From the IMG/VR virus record IMGVR_UViG_3300015265_000001, positions 162,986-226,985 of that record: DNA of 64,000 nucleotides. One strand, 5' to 3'. Both the position numbers and the translations under genes were made by a program. This DNA comes from a virus. This document shows positions 1 to 8,747 of the stretch, piece by piece (position 1 is the stretch's first letter; each line of letters begins with the position of its first letter). The notes under the pieces are model-generated. The model searched no databases. It saw only the letters and a list, made by a program, of their open reading frames with translations, and was not told the DNA's origin.

Positions 1-703
1 GCTTGGTCTTGATGTTGATACCTTCCGTTGCAAACAGTTGGAGCAACAGAGGCATGAACACCGTCATGGTCTTCTTGTCAATCTTGAAGACCGCACCATC
101 GGCATTGGAATAAGTGAAGGTGTGATTCAACTCATCCCAGACGATATACCCCTGTTCGCTACCCCCGAAGGTCATCACCCCATCCATCGCATTGATCTGG
201 ATGTCAAAGGCTACCTTCTCACCATTGGCTTGGGACGTCCGCAAAGCCATCAACCCTTCGTGGGTTGAGATCTTCATCTGGTAGGTGTTGTTGATGTCGT
301 TAGGGGTGTTCTCGCTAACCTCTGGCGATGCACTCCAATTGTAGAACACCGTCTCCAGTCGCATGGTCTCGGTGTTAACACCGTCCAGCGTCCAGTACAG
401 CTTGTTCTGACCGGGTACCTGGTAGATAGCTACCTTACTGCCTTCCCGTACGTCAGGAGAGCTGGTACGGTTGCTGTCGGTCATGTTCTTCCAAGTGGCG
501 GGAAGAACGTTACTGTGCATCAGGTTACTCTTAACCTGCTCCCCTTGAGCGTTGAGGCTCGTTCTTTCTTTCTGCTGAGGGTTAGCGCTGATACGACCAT
601 CAGCGTTGGGAAACAGACTTGGGAGGTAAACGAAGATCTGATCGGTATTGGTATCTTTGGTCGCTGCGACCACACCAATACCAATGCAGTGCATTATGTT
701 CAT
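1..703 (-). CDS. Probable virion/baseplate protein, 3' part outside window
   Basis: Read on the minus strand from an ATG at 703 the frame stays open to base 1, giving at least 234 residues; the C-terminus lies outside the window. An AGGACG ribosome site stands 6-7 bases before the start. The N-terminus alternates beta strands with 'IGIGVVAATKDTNTDQIFVYLPSLFPNADGR', split here as IGIGVVAAT then DQIFVYLPSLFPNADGR. That layout, and the later GVMTFGGSEQ/TYSNADGAVFKID beta-rich stretch, recall OB-fold and beta-helical baseplate spike proteins. The family assignment is inference from pattern only. It is divergent from the SbcC-like gene, with only 53 bases between them. Confidence 0.5.
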   Translation of the reverse strand, partial: MNIMHCIGIGVVAATKDTNTDQIFVYLPSLFPNADGRISANPQQKERTSLNAQGEQVKSNLMHSNVLPATWKNMTDSNRTSSPDVREGSKVAIYQVPGQNKLYWTLDGVNTETMRLETVFYNWSASPEVSENTPNDINNTYQMKISTHEGLMALRTSQANGEKVAFDIQINAMDGVMTFGGSEQGYIVWDELNHTFTYSNADGAVFKIDKKTMTVFMPLLLQLFATEGINIKTK

Positions 704-756
704 ACTTGACGTCCTATTCTGTAGACCCTTCAAATTTTCTTAAAAAAGAATTCGTT

Positions 757-3222
757 ATGCTACTTAAATTAATTCTAGAGAACTATGTTCCGCTCTTGAG
801 TAGCAATATTCATAAAGTGGAACTTGACACCGAACATATGATCAACCTCTTTATCTCCCTGAACGGGGTGGGTAAAAGTTCGATCCTTAAGGAAATGAAT
901 CCGCTGCCACCTGAGAACGGCAATTACGAGAACGGACGCAAGTTTGTTCAGTGGAAGGTAGGTAGCAAGGTCTACACGATGGATTCGTACACCGGCATCG
1001 GGAACGGCCACAGTTTCAAGATAGATGACGGGGAAGAACTTAACAAGAACGGTACTTACAGCTCGCAGAAAGAACTGTGTGAAAACCACTTCGGTTTAGA
1101 CAACGGCCTGGTCAAGGTGATTAGCGGTATCCGTATTGCGGATCGTCTATCTGCCATGTCGGCAAGTCGCCGTAAAGATATCCTGATGCAGATCTATCCG
1201 AACAACACGGATTATGCACTGGGTGTTTATAACCGACTGAAGTCTGCACGTAACGAACTGAAGGCGGCGATCAAGAATCAGATCGGGCGTTACACCGAGG
1301 AGAACCGTAAGCTCTCCTACATCAACGAGTGCGGTGTAGAAGAACTCGAACGCCGTGTTAAGGGTGTGGAAGAAGAACTGAAGCAGTCCTTGTTGCTGCG
1401 CGGTAGTTTGGAGTCTGTTAAGCTTAATCCAGAGACCGCTCGTAAGAAACTGGAACTCGACCAACTGACCGATCAGTTGCTTGCGAATAAGCTGAGTGGT
1501 GTATGGCAGAGCAAGCGAGAGTACATCGACGCGATCGACACGTCTCGTCGTATTCTGGAAGGCTATCGGGATAAAGCCAACGTGCTGCAAGGTGTGATCA
1601 GCGAACACGCTGGTATGCTGGAAGGATTGGAAGAGTTCCTCAAAGATCCGGATGCGTTTAAAGCACAGACCAAGCACGTTAAGGGTGATATCGCTGAGAC
1701 CTTGATCAAGCTGGAAGTGATCGAGCAGAGTCTCAAGCAATACCCGGTCTTTAACGACCCTGAGAACCCGCTGGACGGGTTAGCGCAGATCATCCCTGCA
1801 CTGATGCCTTTCCTGGATCGCGTGACACCTGCGAGCACTCAGGAGCTTACAGGTAACCAGTACAAGGATTATCAGAAACGCATGGAAGTAGTCGGGACTG
1901 AGTTAAAGAGCTTTACCAACGACCTCGCCAACATGAAGCACCAGTTGGAGCATTATGAACAGGCGGAAACCGTTGAGTGTCCAGACTGCACGCATGAGTT
2001 CAAGTTGGGGATGACACCTCAGAAACTGGCGAACCTGAAATCCAACATTGAGTACTCGATCAAGAAGATTGAGAAGTTGGAAAAGGAACGGGACGAACTC
2101 AAAGAGAAATTGGATAACGACGCGGAATGGTTTATTTCGATGAACCAGTTGTTTACCTTTATCCGTGAGAACAACCACGTCAGGATTCTACCAGAACTGA
2201 TCAAACAGTTTGAAGTAGGCCGTCATGCCAGTCCTCGGTTGCAGAACGCTCTGGAGCTTGTTAGCCGCAAAGCTGAACTCCTAGGCTACCGCAACACCCT
2301 GGCGGAAGAAGAAAAGCTTCTGGACGCACGGATAGCCCTCCTGGACCGTAATAAGGTATTGGACGTTGCCATTTACGTCAGTACCACAGAAAAAGAGCTC
2401 GTGGATGTTAACAACAAAATCCTCTTCTACCGAGCCAAGATTGATGCCCTCAGTAATACCTTGCGGGGCATTCAAACCTATGGGGAGGATTTAAGGCGGT
2501 TAGAGCAATTGCGGTTCGAGATCCTGCAAGGTTTAGAGTGCGAGGGTAAGGTAAATCTGCGTGCAGCTGTGGATCAGCGCATCAGTGAACTGACCACGGA
2601 CAAAGAACACTACATGACCTCGATCATCAAGAGCAAGTCCCTGACAGCGGTGGTTCAATCCATTTCAGCTGACATCGACCGCTTGAAACGCCGGTTAACC
2701 ATTGTCGAAGTGCTCATGGATGGTCTCTGCCCTAACAAGGGTTTGATCGGTAAGTTGATGAGTGATTTCATCAGTGCCATCTGTGGCAACATGAATGCCG
2801 TGGTTAACAAGATCTGGAATACCCCGCTGTATATCAAACCGTGCAGCAAAGAGAACGGTGATCTGACATATCGCTTTCCTGTGGTCAAGGGTGAGAAAAA
2901 CCCTACACCGGACGTGGCAGATTGCAGCGGCGGCGAACAGGACATTTTGGATTGGGCATTTCGCTTTGTGTTACTGGGGTACCTCGGGTTTCCACTCCCC
3001 TTAATCATGGATGAAGTGGGTCCGTTTCTGGACGAAATCAAACGCGGCAGGTTCTTTAACTTTGTGGAGGAATACACACAGAGTAACGACGCCCGCCAAC
3101 TGTTCTTGGTGTCCCATTACTTCAATCAACTCGGGGTCTTCCGTGACCCTAACATCATCGCCTTGCGGTACGAAGGTCTTACCCTCCCGGGTGAGGTCAA
3201 CCAGCACTCAATAGTAATTTAA
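757..3222 (+). CDS. sbcC: SbcC/Rad50-like SMC-family ATPase
   Basis: 821 residues. This looks like the phage counterpart of SbcC/Rad50 (T4 gp46 type), the ATPase half of a nuclease complex that processes DNA ends. The Walker A motif NGVGKSS is at residues 36-42 (K40), with Ser34 where the first Gly usually stands. Long coiled-coil-like arms surround a CPDC zinc hook (C408, C411). The ABC signature SGGEQ (724-728), Walker B ending D752-E753 and an H-loop His787 follow. No SbcD/Mre11 nuclease gene is seen in the window. The start at 757 is chosen because the ATPase fold begins there; an upstream in-frame extension to 619 would cross the divergent promoter region. Confidence 0.88.
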   Translation: MLLKLILENYVPLLSSNIHKVELDTEHMINLFISLNGVGKSSILKEMNPLPPENGNYENGRKFVQWKVGSKVYTMDSYTGIGNGHSFKIDDGEELNKNGTYSSQKELCENHFGLDNGLVKVISGIRIADRLSAMSASRRKDILMQIYPNNTDYALGVYNRLKSARNELKAAIKNQIGRYTEENRKLSYINECGVEELERRVKGVEEELKQSLLLRGSLESVKLNPETARKKLELDQLTDQLLANKLSGVWQSKREYIDAIDTSRRILEGYRDKANVLQGVISEHAGMLEGLEEFLKDPDAFKAQTKHVKGDIAETLIKLEVIEQSLKQYPVFNDPENPLDGLAQIIPALMPFLDRVTPASTQELTGNQYKDYQKRMEVVGTELKSFTNDLANMKHQLEHYEQAETVECPDCTHEFKLGMTPQKLANLKSNIEYSIKKIEKLEKERDELKEKLDNDAEWFISMNQLFTFIRENNHVRILPELIKQFEVGRHASPRLQNALELVSRKAELLGYRNTLAEEEKLLDARIALLDRNKVLDVAIYVSTTEKELVDVNNKILFYRAKIDALSNTLRGIQTYGEDLRRLEQLRFEILQGLECEGKVNLRAAVDQRISELTTDKEHYMTSIIKSKSLTAVVQSISADIDRLKRRLTIVEVLMDGLCPNKGLIGKLMSDFISAICGNMNAVVNKIWNTPLYIKPCSKENGDLTYRFPVVKGEKNPTPDVADCSGGEQDILDWAFRFVLLGYLGFPLPLIMDEVGPFLDEIKRGRFFNFVEEYTQSNDARQLFLVSHYFNQLGVFRDPNIIALRYEGLTLPGEVNQHSIVI

Positions 3223-3225
3223 ACC

Positions 3226-3233
3226 TATATTAC
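3226..3233 (+). promoter_or_regulatory. Early promoter motif TATATTAC
   Basis: Exact TATATTAC preceded by CC and followed by TAAGTGG. It matches the phiKZ early promoter core and sits just after the SbcC-like stop codon. The next gene starts 109 bases on, the longest leader of the ten sites. Confidence 0.75.
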
Positions 3234-3242
3234 TAAGTGGTA

Positions 3243-3265
3243 GAGATAACGCTTGTTGTTATCTC
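3243..3265 (+). terminator. Hairpin in the leader just after an early promoter
   Basis: GAGATAAC (3243-3250) pairs with GTTATCTC (3258-3265) around a 7-base loop, followed by TTTTA. It could end transcription from the SbcC-like gene, but it lies 10 bases downstream of the promoter core and so would also fall in the new transcript, where it may act as an attenuator or stabilising 5' hairpin. Confidence 0.55.
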
Positions 3266-3334
3266 TTTTAGGTGTATTCGTACTGCAAGCCTCTGTTTAT
3301 GACAGCTTACATACTTCTGGAAGAGATAACGATC

Positions 3335-3616
3335 ATGCAAAGCGCACAGATCCCAATCATGCAAAACCTCGACGGGTCTTACTCGCCTAACAACCTCGGT
3401 CTTGGGGTTGCGGTGGTGACCTACAACTACGACATCAGCGGCAAAACCGCTATCATCAACTTCGATGGCATGAACCAGGCTGTTCTGACCTTCGACGCTA
3501 CTGGCACTACTGTGGTGTCCTACCACATGCTGAACCTGATGGCCTCCGCTCAGGACATGGCCACCGTTGAAAACATCGCCCGTTACCTGGCGAATGCACA
3601 AGCTACCCTGCATTGA
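3335..3616 (+). CDS. Unknown 93-residue protein, first gene of an early unit
   Basis: The start at 3335 is chosen over an upstream in-frame start because GGAAGAG stands 10-16 bases before it. The product is 93 residues, has no cysteine and is rich in alternating hydrophobic residues, as in VAVVTYNYDISG and QAVLTFDATGTTVVSYH, which suggests a small beta sandwich followed by a helical C-terminus. No family is recognised. It is the first gene after the early promoter at 3226. Confidence 0.6.
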   Translation: MQSAQIPIMQNLDGSYSPNNLGLGVAVVTYNYDISGKTAIINFDGMNQAVLTFDATGTTVVSYHMLNLMASAQDMATVENIARYLANAQATLH

Positions 3617-3623
3617 GAGCAAT

Positions 3624-4094
3624 ATGAATGTACTAAGGTTCTTTAGCAAAGATCCTGATCAGTTCACCGAACCTTTTGAACCAGTGATGGCGCACTTCGC
3701 GTTGGCTGGACAAAAGGTTCAGGTCGAGCTGGGTCTTGTTAAGGATAATAACAGGCTGTATTTCTTGATCGGGAAACGGTTCTCCAGCGACGGACCGCTG
3801 ATAATTCTAGATCGGAGGCCCGTATCCTCCGTATCTCAACAGACGTTTATGGCGCGTCCTAAACGCTGGAGCGAAAATGCTCTATATGGGCGTGAGTTTC
3901 TCCGCCATGCTTTTGAAGACTTTGTTTTGAAATCGCCATTCTCTGGCTTTATAAGAAAGAACGTGAATCCACTGGATATCACGCAGTTGTTTGCCAATCT
4001 GCGGAACTTAAGTTCCAACTTAATTAACTTCCAATCGGGTATAGGTCATGAAAAAGGACGACGTGATTGTGCAGTACAGAGCGTTGGTTCGTGA
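3624..4094 (+). CDS. Unknown 156-residue basic protein
   Basis: Starts at the ATG at 3624, seven bases after the previous stop, with only a weak GAGAG site. It is rich in Phe, Arg and Lys. Its last 47 bases overlap the next gene in another frame, which is long for this genome, so the C-terminal end may be a read-through tail rather than a conserved domain. No family is recognised. Confidence 0.5.
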   Translation: MNVLRFFSKDPDQFTEPFEPVMAHFALAGQKVQVELGLVKDNNRLYFLIGKRFSSDGPLIILDRRPVSSVSQQTFMARPKRWSENALYGREFLRHAFEDFVLKSPFSGFIRKNVNPLDITQLFANLRNLSSNLINFQSGIGHEKGRRDCAVQSVGS

Positions 4095-4488
4095 GCTGGG
4101 AGAGAACGCACACAACGTAGTACTGAGCGCTGGAGCCGCTGCTGTAATGATGGGCATCCGCGATGAAACCAACGACCTCGACGTTGACGTGCTGCCAGGT
4201 GTATTCAAATGGGCAGCAACCACCAAAACCGTCATCGAAGAAGAAGGTTTCAATGCGCGGGTTGTTTACGCTGAGCATATCGATCTGCACGTATTGGATG
4301 AAGACCGTGGGAAAGTCTGCATCGAAGGCGTATGGACGTACAGTCCCCGTGAGTTGATTAATCAACGACGTGAACTGATTAAAACACCAGGTCGTGATGT
4401 CGGTAAGTTGGTACGCGATCAAGTCGAAGTGTCGTTGCTTGAAGGCATCGCACGTATGGGCAATAAATTCACCGCTAAAGCTGTTTAG
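4048..4488 (+). CDS. Nucleotidyltransferase-fold protein, acidic residues intact
   Basis: 146 residues. The segment LSAGAAAVMMGIRDETNDLD then VDV (residues 27-47) follows the layout of the Pol-beta-type nucleotidyltransferase fold: a glycine-turn, a short helix, then the acidic strand. D43, D45 and D47 are in place for metal binding, but the usual GGS turn is changed to SAGA. Substrate is unknown; relatives include MNT antitoxins, AbiEii-type toxins and tRNA-modifying enzymes. A paralogue follows directly (4498). The start at 4048 has an AGG only three bases upstream, so translation may be coupled to the preceding gene. Confidence 0.6.
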   Translation: MKKDDVIVQYRALVRELGENAHNVVLSAGAAAVMMGIRDETNDLDVDVLPGVFKWAATTKTVIEEEGFNARVVYAEHIDLHVLDEDRGKVCIEGVWTYSPRELINQRRELIKTPGRDVGKLVRDQVEVSLLEGIARMGNKFTAKAV

Positions 4489-4497
4489 GAAAGCATC

Positions 4498-4965
4498 ATG
4501 TTTAAACTTGAAGTAGACGTATGGCAGGCTGCCAATGACCGCATCGTGCAACAACTGGCCGTCCTGACCGACCAATACAAAATCCCCCTCGACAGCATCT
4601 GCGTTGGCGGTAGTGCGGCAATGGTTCTGATGAAGATCCGTAATGAAGCGCGTGCTATTAACGTGTGGGTCGATTCGCCGTACTTTGATCGTCTGGCCGA
4701 AGATCAAAAAGTACTGATACACCCGCTGCGCGATGTGGTGGTACAAATCCCGGACACTCCCATCTACGTCCGTCTCCGCAATCGCTACTTCGAAAGTCGT
4801 ACCCTGGAAAACGGCGTAGAAGTATTCGGTGAACTGGCGCTGCTGCTACAGAAGCGCACCAGTTACATCGATCCAGCTCGGCCACCGAAACAGAAGTTGA
4901 AAGACTTCCGCGATATCCAGATCCTGAACGACATCATGGCTACGCGTAACAAGGTTGCATCCTGA
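4498..4965 (+). CDS. Nucleotidyltransferase-fold paralogue, acidic residues lost
   Basis: 155 residues. CVGGSAAMVLMKIRNEARAI then NVWVD (residues 35-59) aligns with residues 27-47 of the preceding protein. Here the GGS turn (37-39) is canonical, but the acidic strand reads AINVWV where the neighbour has NDLDVD, so it should not bind catalytic metal in the standard way. It is probably a non-catalytic partner or regulatory copy. A gap of nine bases separates the two genes, and a strong hairpin follows. Confidence 0.55.
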   Translation: MFKLEVDVWQAANDRIVQQLAVLTDQYKIPLDSICVGGSAAMVLMKIRNEARAINVWVDSPYFDRLAEDQKVLIHPLRDVVVQIPDTPIYVRLRNRYFESRTLENGVEVFGELALLLQKRTSYIDPARPPKQKLKDFRDIQILNDIMATRNKVAS

Positions 4966-4967
4966 CT

Positions 4968-5004
4968 GATTAGGCATTGGTGGGTAACTCCCCAGTGCCT
5001 AATC
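4968..5004 (+). terminator. Hairpin after the nucleotidyltransferase pair
   Basis: GATTAGGCATTGG (4968-4980) pairs with CCAGTGCCTAATC (4992-5004) with one mismatch, followed by CTTTAT and a T-rich stretch. Confidence 0.7.
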
Positions 5005-5038
5005 CTTTATAGCGCGTTTTGGTTTTTAGGTAACAGCA

Positions 5039-5329
5039 ATGACCGCTATTATTCCAACACTATTGGGTATCTTCTGTTTTTTGTTTTTGCTTGAAATGAT
5101 GACCGGTCCGTGGAAATGGGTGGATCGGTTACTGGGTTGGGATGACCACCCAAATGAGAAAGAGATCACTCAGATCCGGCTCAGCATATTGCTGGAGCAA
5201 GAGGATCTCAGCGTTAAGAACGACAGAGTCATCTGTAATGAATGCCAGCGGGAGAGTTGCGGCTTCTGCAACAATGGTCGCGTTATTCACCAGGCTCAAG
5301 AACTGCTGGACAAGAGGAATGAACTATGA
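5039..5329 (+). CDS. Small membrane-anchored protein with four-Cys zinc motif
   Basis: 96 residues. A hydrophobic N-terminal segment (residues 3-22) looks like a membrane anchor. C66, C69, C74 and C77 form a C-x2-C-x4-C-x2-C cluster likely to bind zinc. An AGG site lies about eight bases upstream. The stop overlaps the ligase start (ATGA), so the two are probably translationally coupled, but no functional link is known. Confidence 0.6.
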   Translation: MTAIIPTLLGIFCFLFLLEMMTGPWKWVDRLLGWDDHPNEKEITQIRLSILLEQEDLSVKNDRVICNECQRESCGFCNNGRVIHQAQELLDKRNEL

Positions 5330-7260
5330 ATGCCTATGAGGAGATGAAAGCGCTCCATGACGAGATTGCTCGTCTCAACACTGAGTTCCATATGCAGAAC
5401 AAGGAACCCATCCCAAACGCTGAGTTCGACAAGAAGGTATTGCGGTTCGAAGAACTGACAGAGCTCTATCCGGACATTGCTCGTCACTTGGTGGGGGACG
5501 AAGCCCCAGTTACCATGGCCAACCCCATTACGGCCCTAGAGCTGGTCGAGTTCAAAGAGCCAATGCTCAGTCTGAAAAAGGCATTGAGCATTGAGGCCCT
5601 GGATAAATGGCGCGACAAACTCCCGCCCGGCACAATCGTTATCTACGAACTGAAGCTGGATGGTTTAGCGTTGGATCTGCTGTATGAGAACCGTAAGCTG
5701 TTTCGGATGTGTACACGTCGAGATGGGTTGTTCGGTGAGGATGTCACTCACTCGGCCAACCTGTTTAGCAATGTGCCTCTGACGCTTCCTATGCACTTCC
5801 CTGAGACGTTTTCTATTCGGGGTGAAGCGGTATTGCCATTTGCTGACTTCCTCGCCTATAACGAGGCTGTAGAGAAGCCGATGGTCACTCCGCGTAATGC
5901 GGCAAGTGGATGGGTGCGCACCAGTCGCGGTAACCAGAATCCTGAAACCATTGGTAAGTTGAAGTTCTTTGCTTATGGTTCCAGCGAGCGGTTTGATTGT
6001 GAGCTCTACATGGACTTACGCACTGTTTGGCGTGAGGCTGGTTTCGATGTGGCTCCTGTGTTGTCCCTGGAAGATCTGAAGAGCGGTGAACGCGATCTAT
6101 ATCTGCCAACAGACGGGGTGGTTGGTAAGGTCAACAGCTTTGCCGAACAAGACCGCTTGGGGGAGACCAACAAGTACCCTAACTGGGGTATCGCTTACAA
6201 GTATCCGGATGAAGAAGTCGAAGCGGCTTACGACACCACTATCTGGAAGACAGGTAAGACAGGGCGCGTTAACCCAACGATCATCTATCATCCGGTTAAG
6301 GTAGGTGGAGTGACCTGTAGTCGAGCAAGCATTGATAACTATCACCAGTTCATGGCCTTAGGACTGCGTGAGGACTCGACCCTGGCCGTTCGTCGCAATA
6401 ACGATGTTATCCCCCGGGTGCATCGTGTCGTTGATCCTGGAGCAGGAGAGCGTGTTAAAGCACCGGATACCTGTCCGAGTTGTGGAACCACTCTGCGACT
6501 CAAGACCAGTGATGCTAGCGCATTCCTTTACTGTGATAACGTAGCGGAATGTCCGAGTCAGTTGCTGAACCGTTGCCTGTCGTTTGTCAGCCGGGGTTGT
6601 CTCGATATTGACGGCCTAGGTCCAGTCTTGTTGTCTGAGCTGATCGAGCGAGAAGACATCGAGTATCCAGCGGATATCCTGTTCTTGGAGCCGACGTATA
6701 TCCATGCGTCTATCTGGGACAACATTCGCAAGGTCGACCACATACCCATGCACAAGGCTATCTTCGCGATGGGTTTGCCGGGTATTGAAGTCATCCGCGC
6801 CAAGAAACTTGCTACGGCCATGAACCAGGCCGGTGTTCGTCCTTTCCCGGAAGAAATCATCCACTGGCTGAGCAATAAGGATAACCTGAAAAAGATCAAA
6901 GGGTTTGGTAACAAGCTCGCTGATCCAATTGCCAGAGCTATGGAGACGGACGCTATTTTGAATAACGCAAACCGGTTATTCAAAAGGGTTTATCCGTTTT
7001 ACAAGGAGGAAGCAACCGAACAAAAGATTTGTATCACCGGCGAAGTGGGCCTTGCTCGTGAAGGCTTGAAGGACTCCCTGGAACTGGTGGGTATCGAGTT
7101 GGTGGATAACCTCACCAAAGACTGCCAGTTGCTCCTAGTGGGGGAGAAACCAGGAGAGAAGAAACAGTTAAAAGCAACCGCGCTGGGTATCCCTATGGTA
7201 ACTATTGCCAGGGTTTCCAGTATTGAAGATTTGGTCGACCAGATCAATAACCGCAAATAA
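5326..7260 (+). CDS. ligA: NAD-dependent DNA ligase
   Basis: 644 residues. Seals nicks using NAD+. The adenylation motif ELKLDGLA places the catalytic lysine at K110, and TRRDGLFGEDVTHSANL and RNAASGW are the usual downstream adenylation motifs. The zinc finger is C383, C386, C403, C409. Helix-hairpin-helix repeats follow, and a BRCT domain occupies about 565-644, starting KICITGEVG. The length is close to bacterial LigA (about 670). It probably acts in phage replication or repair together with RNase HI at 8748. NAD-dependent ligases are less common in phages than ATP-dependent ones but are known in phiKZ-related giants. Confidence 0.95.
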   Translation: MNAYEEMKALHDEIARLNTEFHMQNKEPIPNAEFDKKVLRFEELTELYPDIARHLVGDEAPVTMANPITALELVEFKEPMLSLKKALSIEALDKWRDKLPPGTIVIYELKLDGLALDLLYENRKLFRMCTRRDGLFGEDVTHSANLFSNVPLTLPMHFPETFSIRGEAVLPFADFLAYNEAVEKPMVTPRNAASGWVRTSRGNQNPETIGKLKFFAYGSSERFDCELYMDLRTVWREAGFDVAPVLSLEDLKSGERDLYLPTDGVVGKVNSFAEQDRLGETNKYPNWGIAYKYPDEEVEAAYDTTIWKTGKTGRVNPTIIYHPVKVGGVTCSRASIDNYHQFMALGLREDSTLAVRRNNDVIPRVHRVVDPGAGERVKAPDTCPSCGTTLRLKTSDASAFLYCDNVAECPSQLLNRCLSFVSRGCLDIDGLGPVLLSELIEREDIEYPADILFLEPTYIHASIWDNIRKVDHIPMHKAIFAMGLPGIEVIRAKKLATAMNQAGVRPFPEEIIHWLSNKDNLKKIKGFGNKLADPIARAMETDAILNNANRLFKRVYPFYKEEATEQKICITGEVGLAREGLKDSLELVGIELVDNLTKDCQLLLVGEKPGEKKQLKATALGIPMVTIARVSSIEDLVDQINNRK

Positions 7261-7272
7261 GGGACGCAACTC

Positions 7273-8694
7273 ATGACCACCGCAACCGAAAAGAAAGCAA
7301 ATGCACCTGATCTCAAAGCAGTACCAGCACCCAAGCAAATGGACAAAACGCCTAAGCCGGCTGAAAAAGCTGCCGACAAAGGTAAAGCGGTTCCTGGCGA
7401 TCAGCCTAAATCTGTGAAGATCGTTAACTCCAGCGTGTCCGGCAAACCCCTCAAGCAGGTGATGACCGTCGAACAGGCTGTCGACAAGATCAAGTCCGAA
7501 CTGCCGGCCGTTGCCAATGAATGGAACCTCGATAAGTTCGGCGGCTCGTTCACGCCCAAGTATCACACCAAAGAAGAGCTGGCCGCTCTGAAGACTCCGT
7601 GGGTAATGGTCAAGGGCGTTCTGATTGAACCGTCCCAGACCGATATCCCCGAATCCTACCGCATCCAGACGAATAGCGGACAGACCTTCTGGCTCCACAC
7701 CACACCGACGCTGACGACCCCCGCCACACCGCGTACGTTCTCGCACTTCCTCGTCGAAATTGACGGGTTTGTTGTGCAGTTCCTGCTCGATGACAAATCG
7801 TCGGTTGATATCCAGAGCTTCGATATTGGCCGCGCTGGCTTTGGTGCTAATGTTCGTCCGTCTCAGGGGTCTAACCAGGTGGTGCTGATCAACTCCGACA
7901 GTACCCACGACACCTTCCTCGGCGACGTAATGCTCGAGAATCAGTCGACACGTGGCTGTGTATTCAGCCAGTCTACGGTCAGCTCTCGTCCTCGTTATAC
8001 CGACCATAAGGCACCGTGGCTGGATCGCGACAGCGGGCACCGTCAGAAGCTGAAGTGGTCGCATATCAGCCGGTCTACCGTCTACAATTCGGTGCTGGTT
8101 GACTCGCTGTATCTGCGTGACTGCGCCATCGATAACAGCAACATCAAGACCACCGAAACATTCCGCGCCGATACCTGCACCATCAAGGATTCGACCATCA
8201 AGGGCAATGTGGCGGATCTGAAGTTCGCTAATCTGGAACGGACCTACATTCCGTCGACGGGTTCGGTACTGATCGTTAATACGCGCATGACCGACGAATC
8301 GCTGGGCGAGCGTCCGGTGTACATTCCAAACAAGTTCAGTACGCTGAAGGTCGATCTGCCGTTCGACCATCTCTTCATGCGTCGTGAAAGTGTGAAGAAG
8401 GTCGTTCTCGGCACCGGCTACCACAAACCAGTCGAACTGGATGTGGATGCAACGCTGGAAGAAACCGATGCCGCCGTACGCGCAGTGTTGCGTGGCTCTT
8501 CGTATCACAACCCGCTCGATCCGGACATGAAGGACCCAGTGGTGTCCAACTTGATCCATTATGTAGTGCAGTCGCTGCGTTCGCGTCTGCGTGTGGTCAA
8601 AATGCTCGACAGCACCGTGCGTACCGCTCGTGTGGTCACCGGCGAGATTCATCGCGAGGATTACGATGATGACTTTAGACCTCGTCCTTTCTAA
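7273..8694 (+). CDS. Unknown 473-residue protein, Lys/Ala/Pro-rich N-terminus and beta-helix-like core
   Basis: An AAGGGACG ribosome site precedes the start. The first 60 residues are a Lys/Ala/Pro-rich, probably unstructured tail. Residues about 240-330 repeat short units such as SRSTVYNSVLVDSLYLRDC, NSNIKTTETF and CTIKDSTIKG, the rhythm of a right-handed beta-helix or pentapeptide-like solenoid. Codon choice is noticeably richer in third-position C and G than the flanking genes, as in the chaperonin and 11735, which may mark high expression. No family is recognised. A strong terminator follows. Confidence 0.5.
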   Translation: MTTATEKKANAPDLKAVPAPKQMDKTPKPAEKAADKGKAVPGDQPKSVKIVNSSVSGKPLKQVMTVEQAVDKIKSELPAVANEWNLDKFGGSFTPKYHTKEELAALKTPWVMVKGVLIEPSQTDIPESYRIQTNSGQTFWLHTTPTLTTPATPRTFSHFLVEIDGFVVQFLLDDKSSVDIQSFDIGRAGFGANVRPSQGSNQVVLINSDSTHDTFLGDVMLENQSTRGCVFSQSTVSSRPRYTDHKAPWLDRDSGHRQKLKWSHISRSTVYNSVLVDSLYLRDCAIDNSNIKTTETFRADTCTIKDSTIKGNVADLKFANLERTYIPSTGSVLIVNTRMTDESLGERPVYIPNKFSTLKVDLPFDHLFMRRESVKKVVLGTGYHKPVELDVDATLEETDAAVRAVLRGSSYHNPLDPDMKDPVVSNLIHYVVQSLRSRLRVVKMLDSTVRTARVVTGEIHREDYDDDFRPRPF

Positions 8695-8708
8695 CCCTTA
8701 GCTAGTAG

Positions 8709-8733
8709 CCTGCCCTATTAACAGTAGGGCAGG
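8709..8733 (+). terminator. Hairpin terminator
   Basis: CCTGCCCTA (8709-8717) pairs with TAGGGCAGG (8725-8733) around a 7-base loop, followed by TTTAAG. Confidence 0.7.
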
Positions 8734-8747
8734 TTTAAGAGATTACC

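Noticed and set aside
7168-8652. 494-codon minus-strand frame opposite 7273-8694
   Set aside because: No ribosome site, His/Arg/Gln-rich composition typical of antisense frames; the plus-strand gene has a good site and neighbours.
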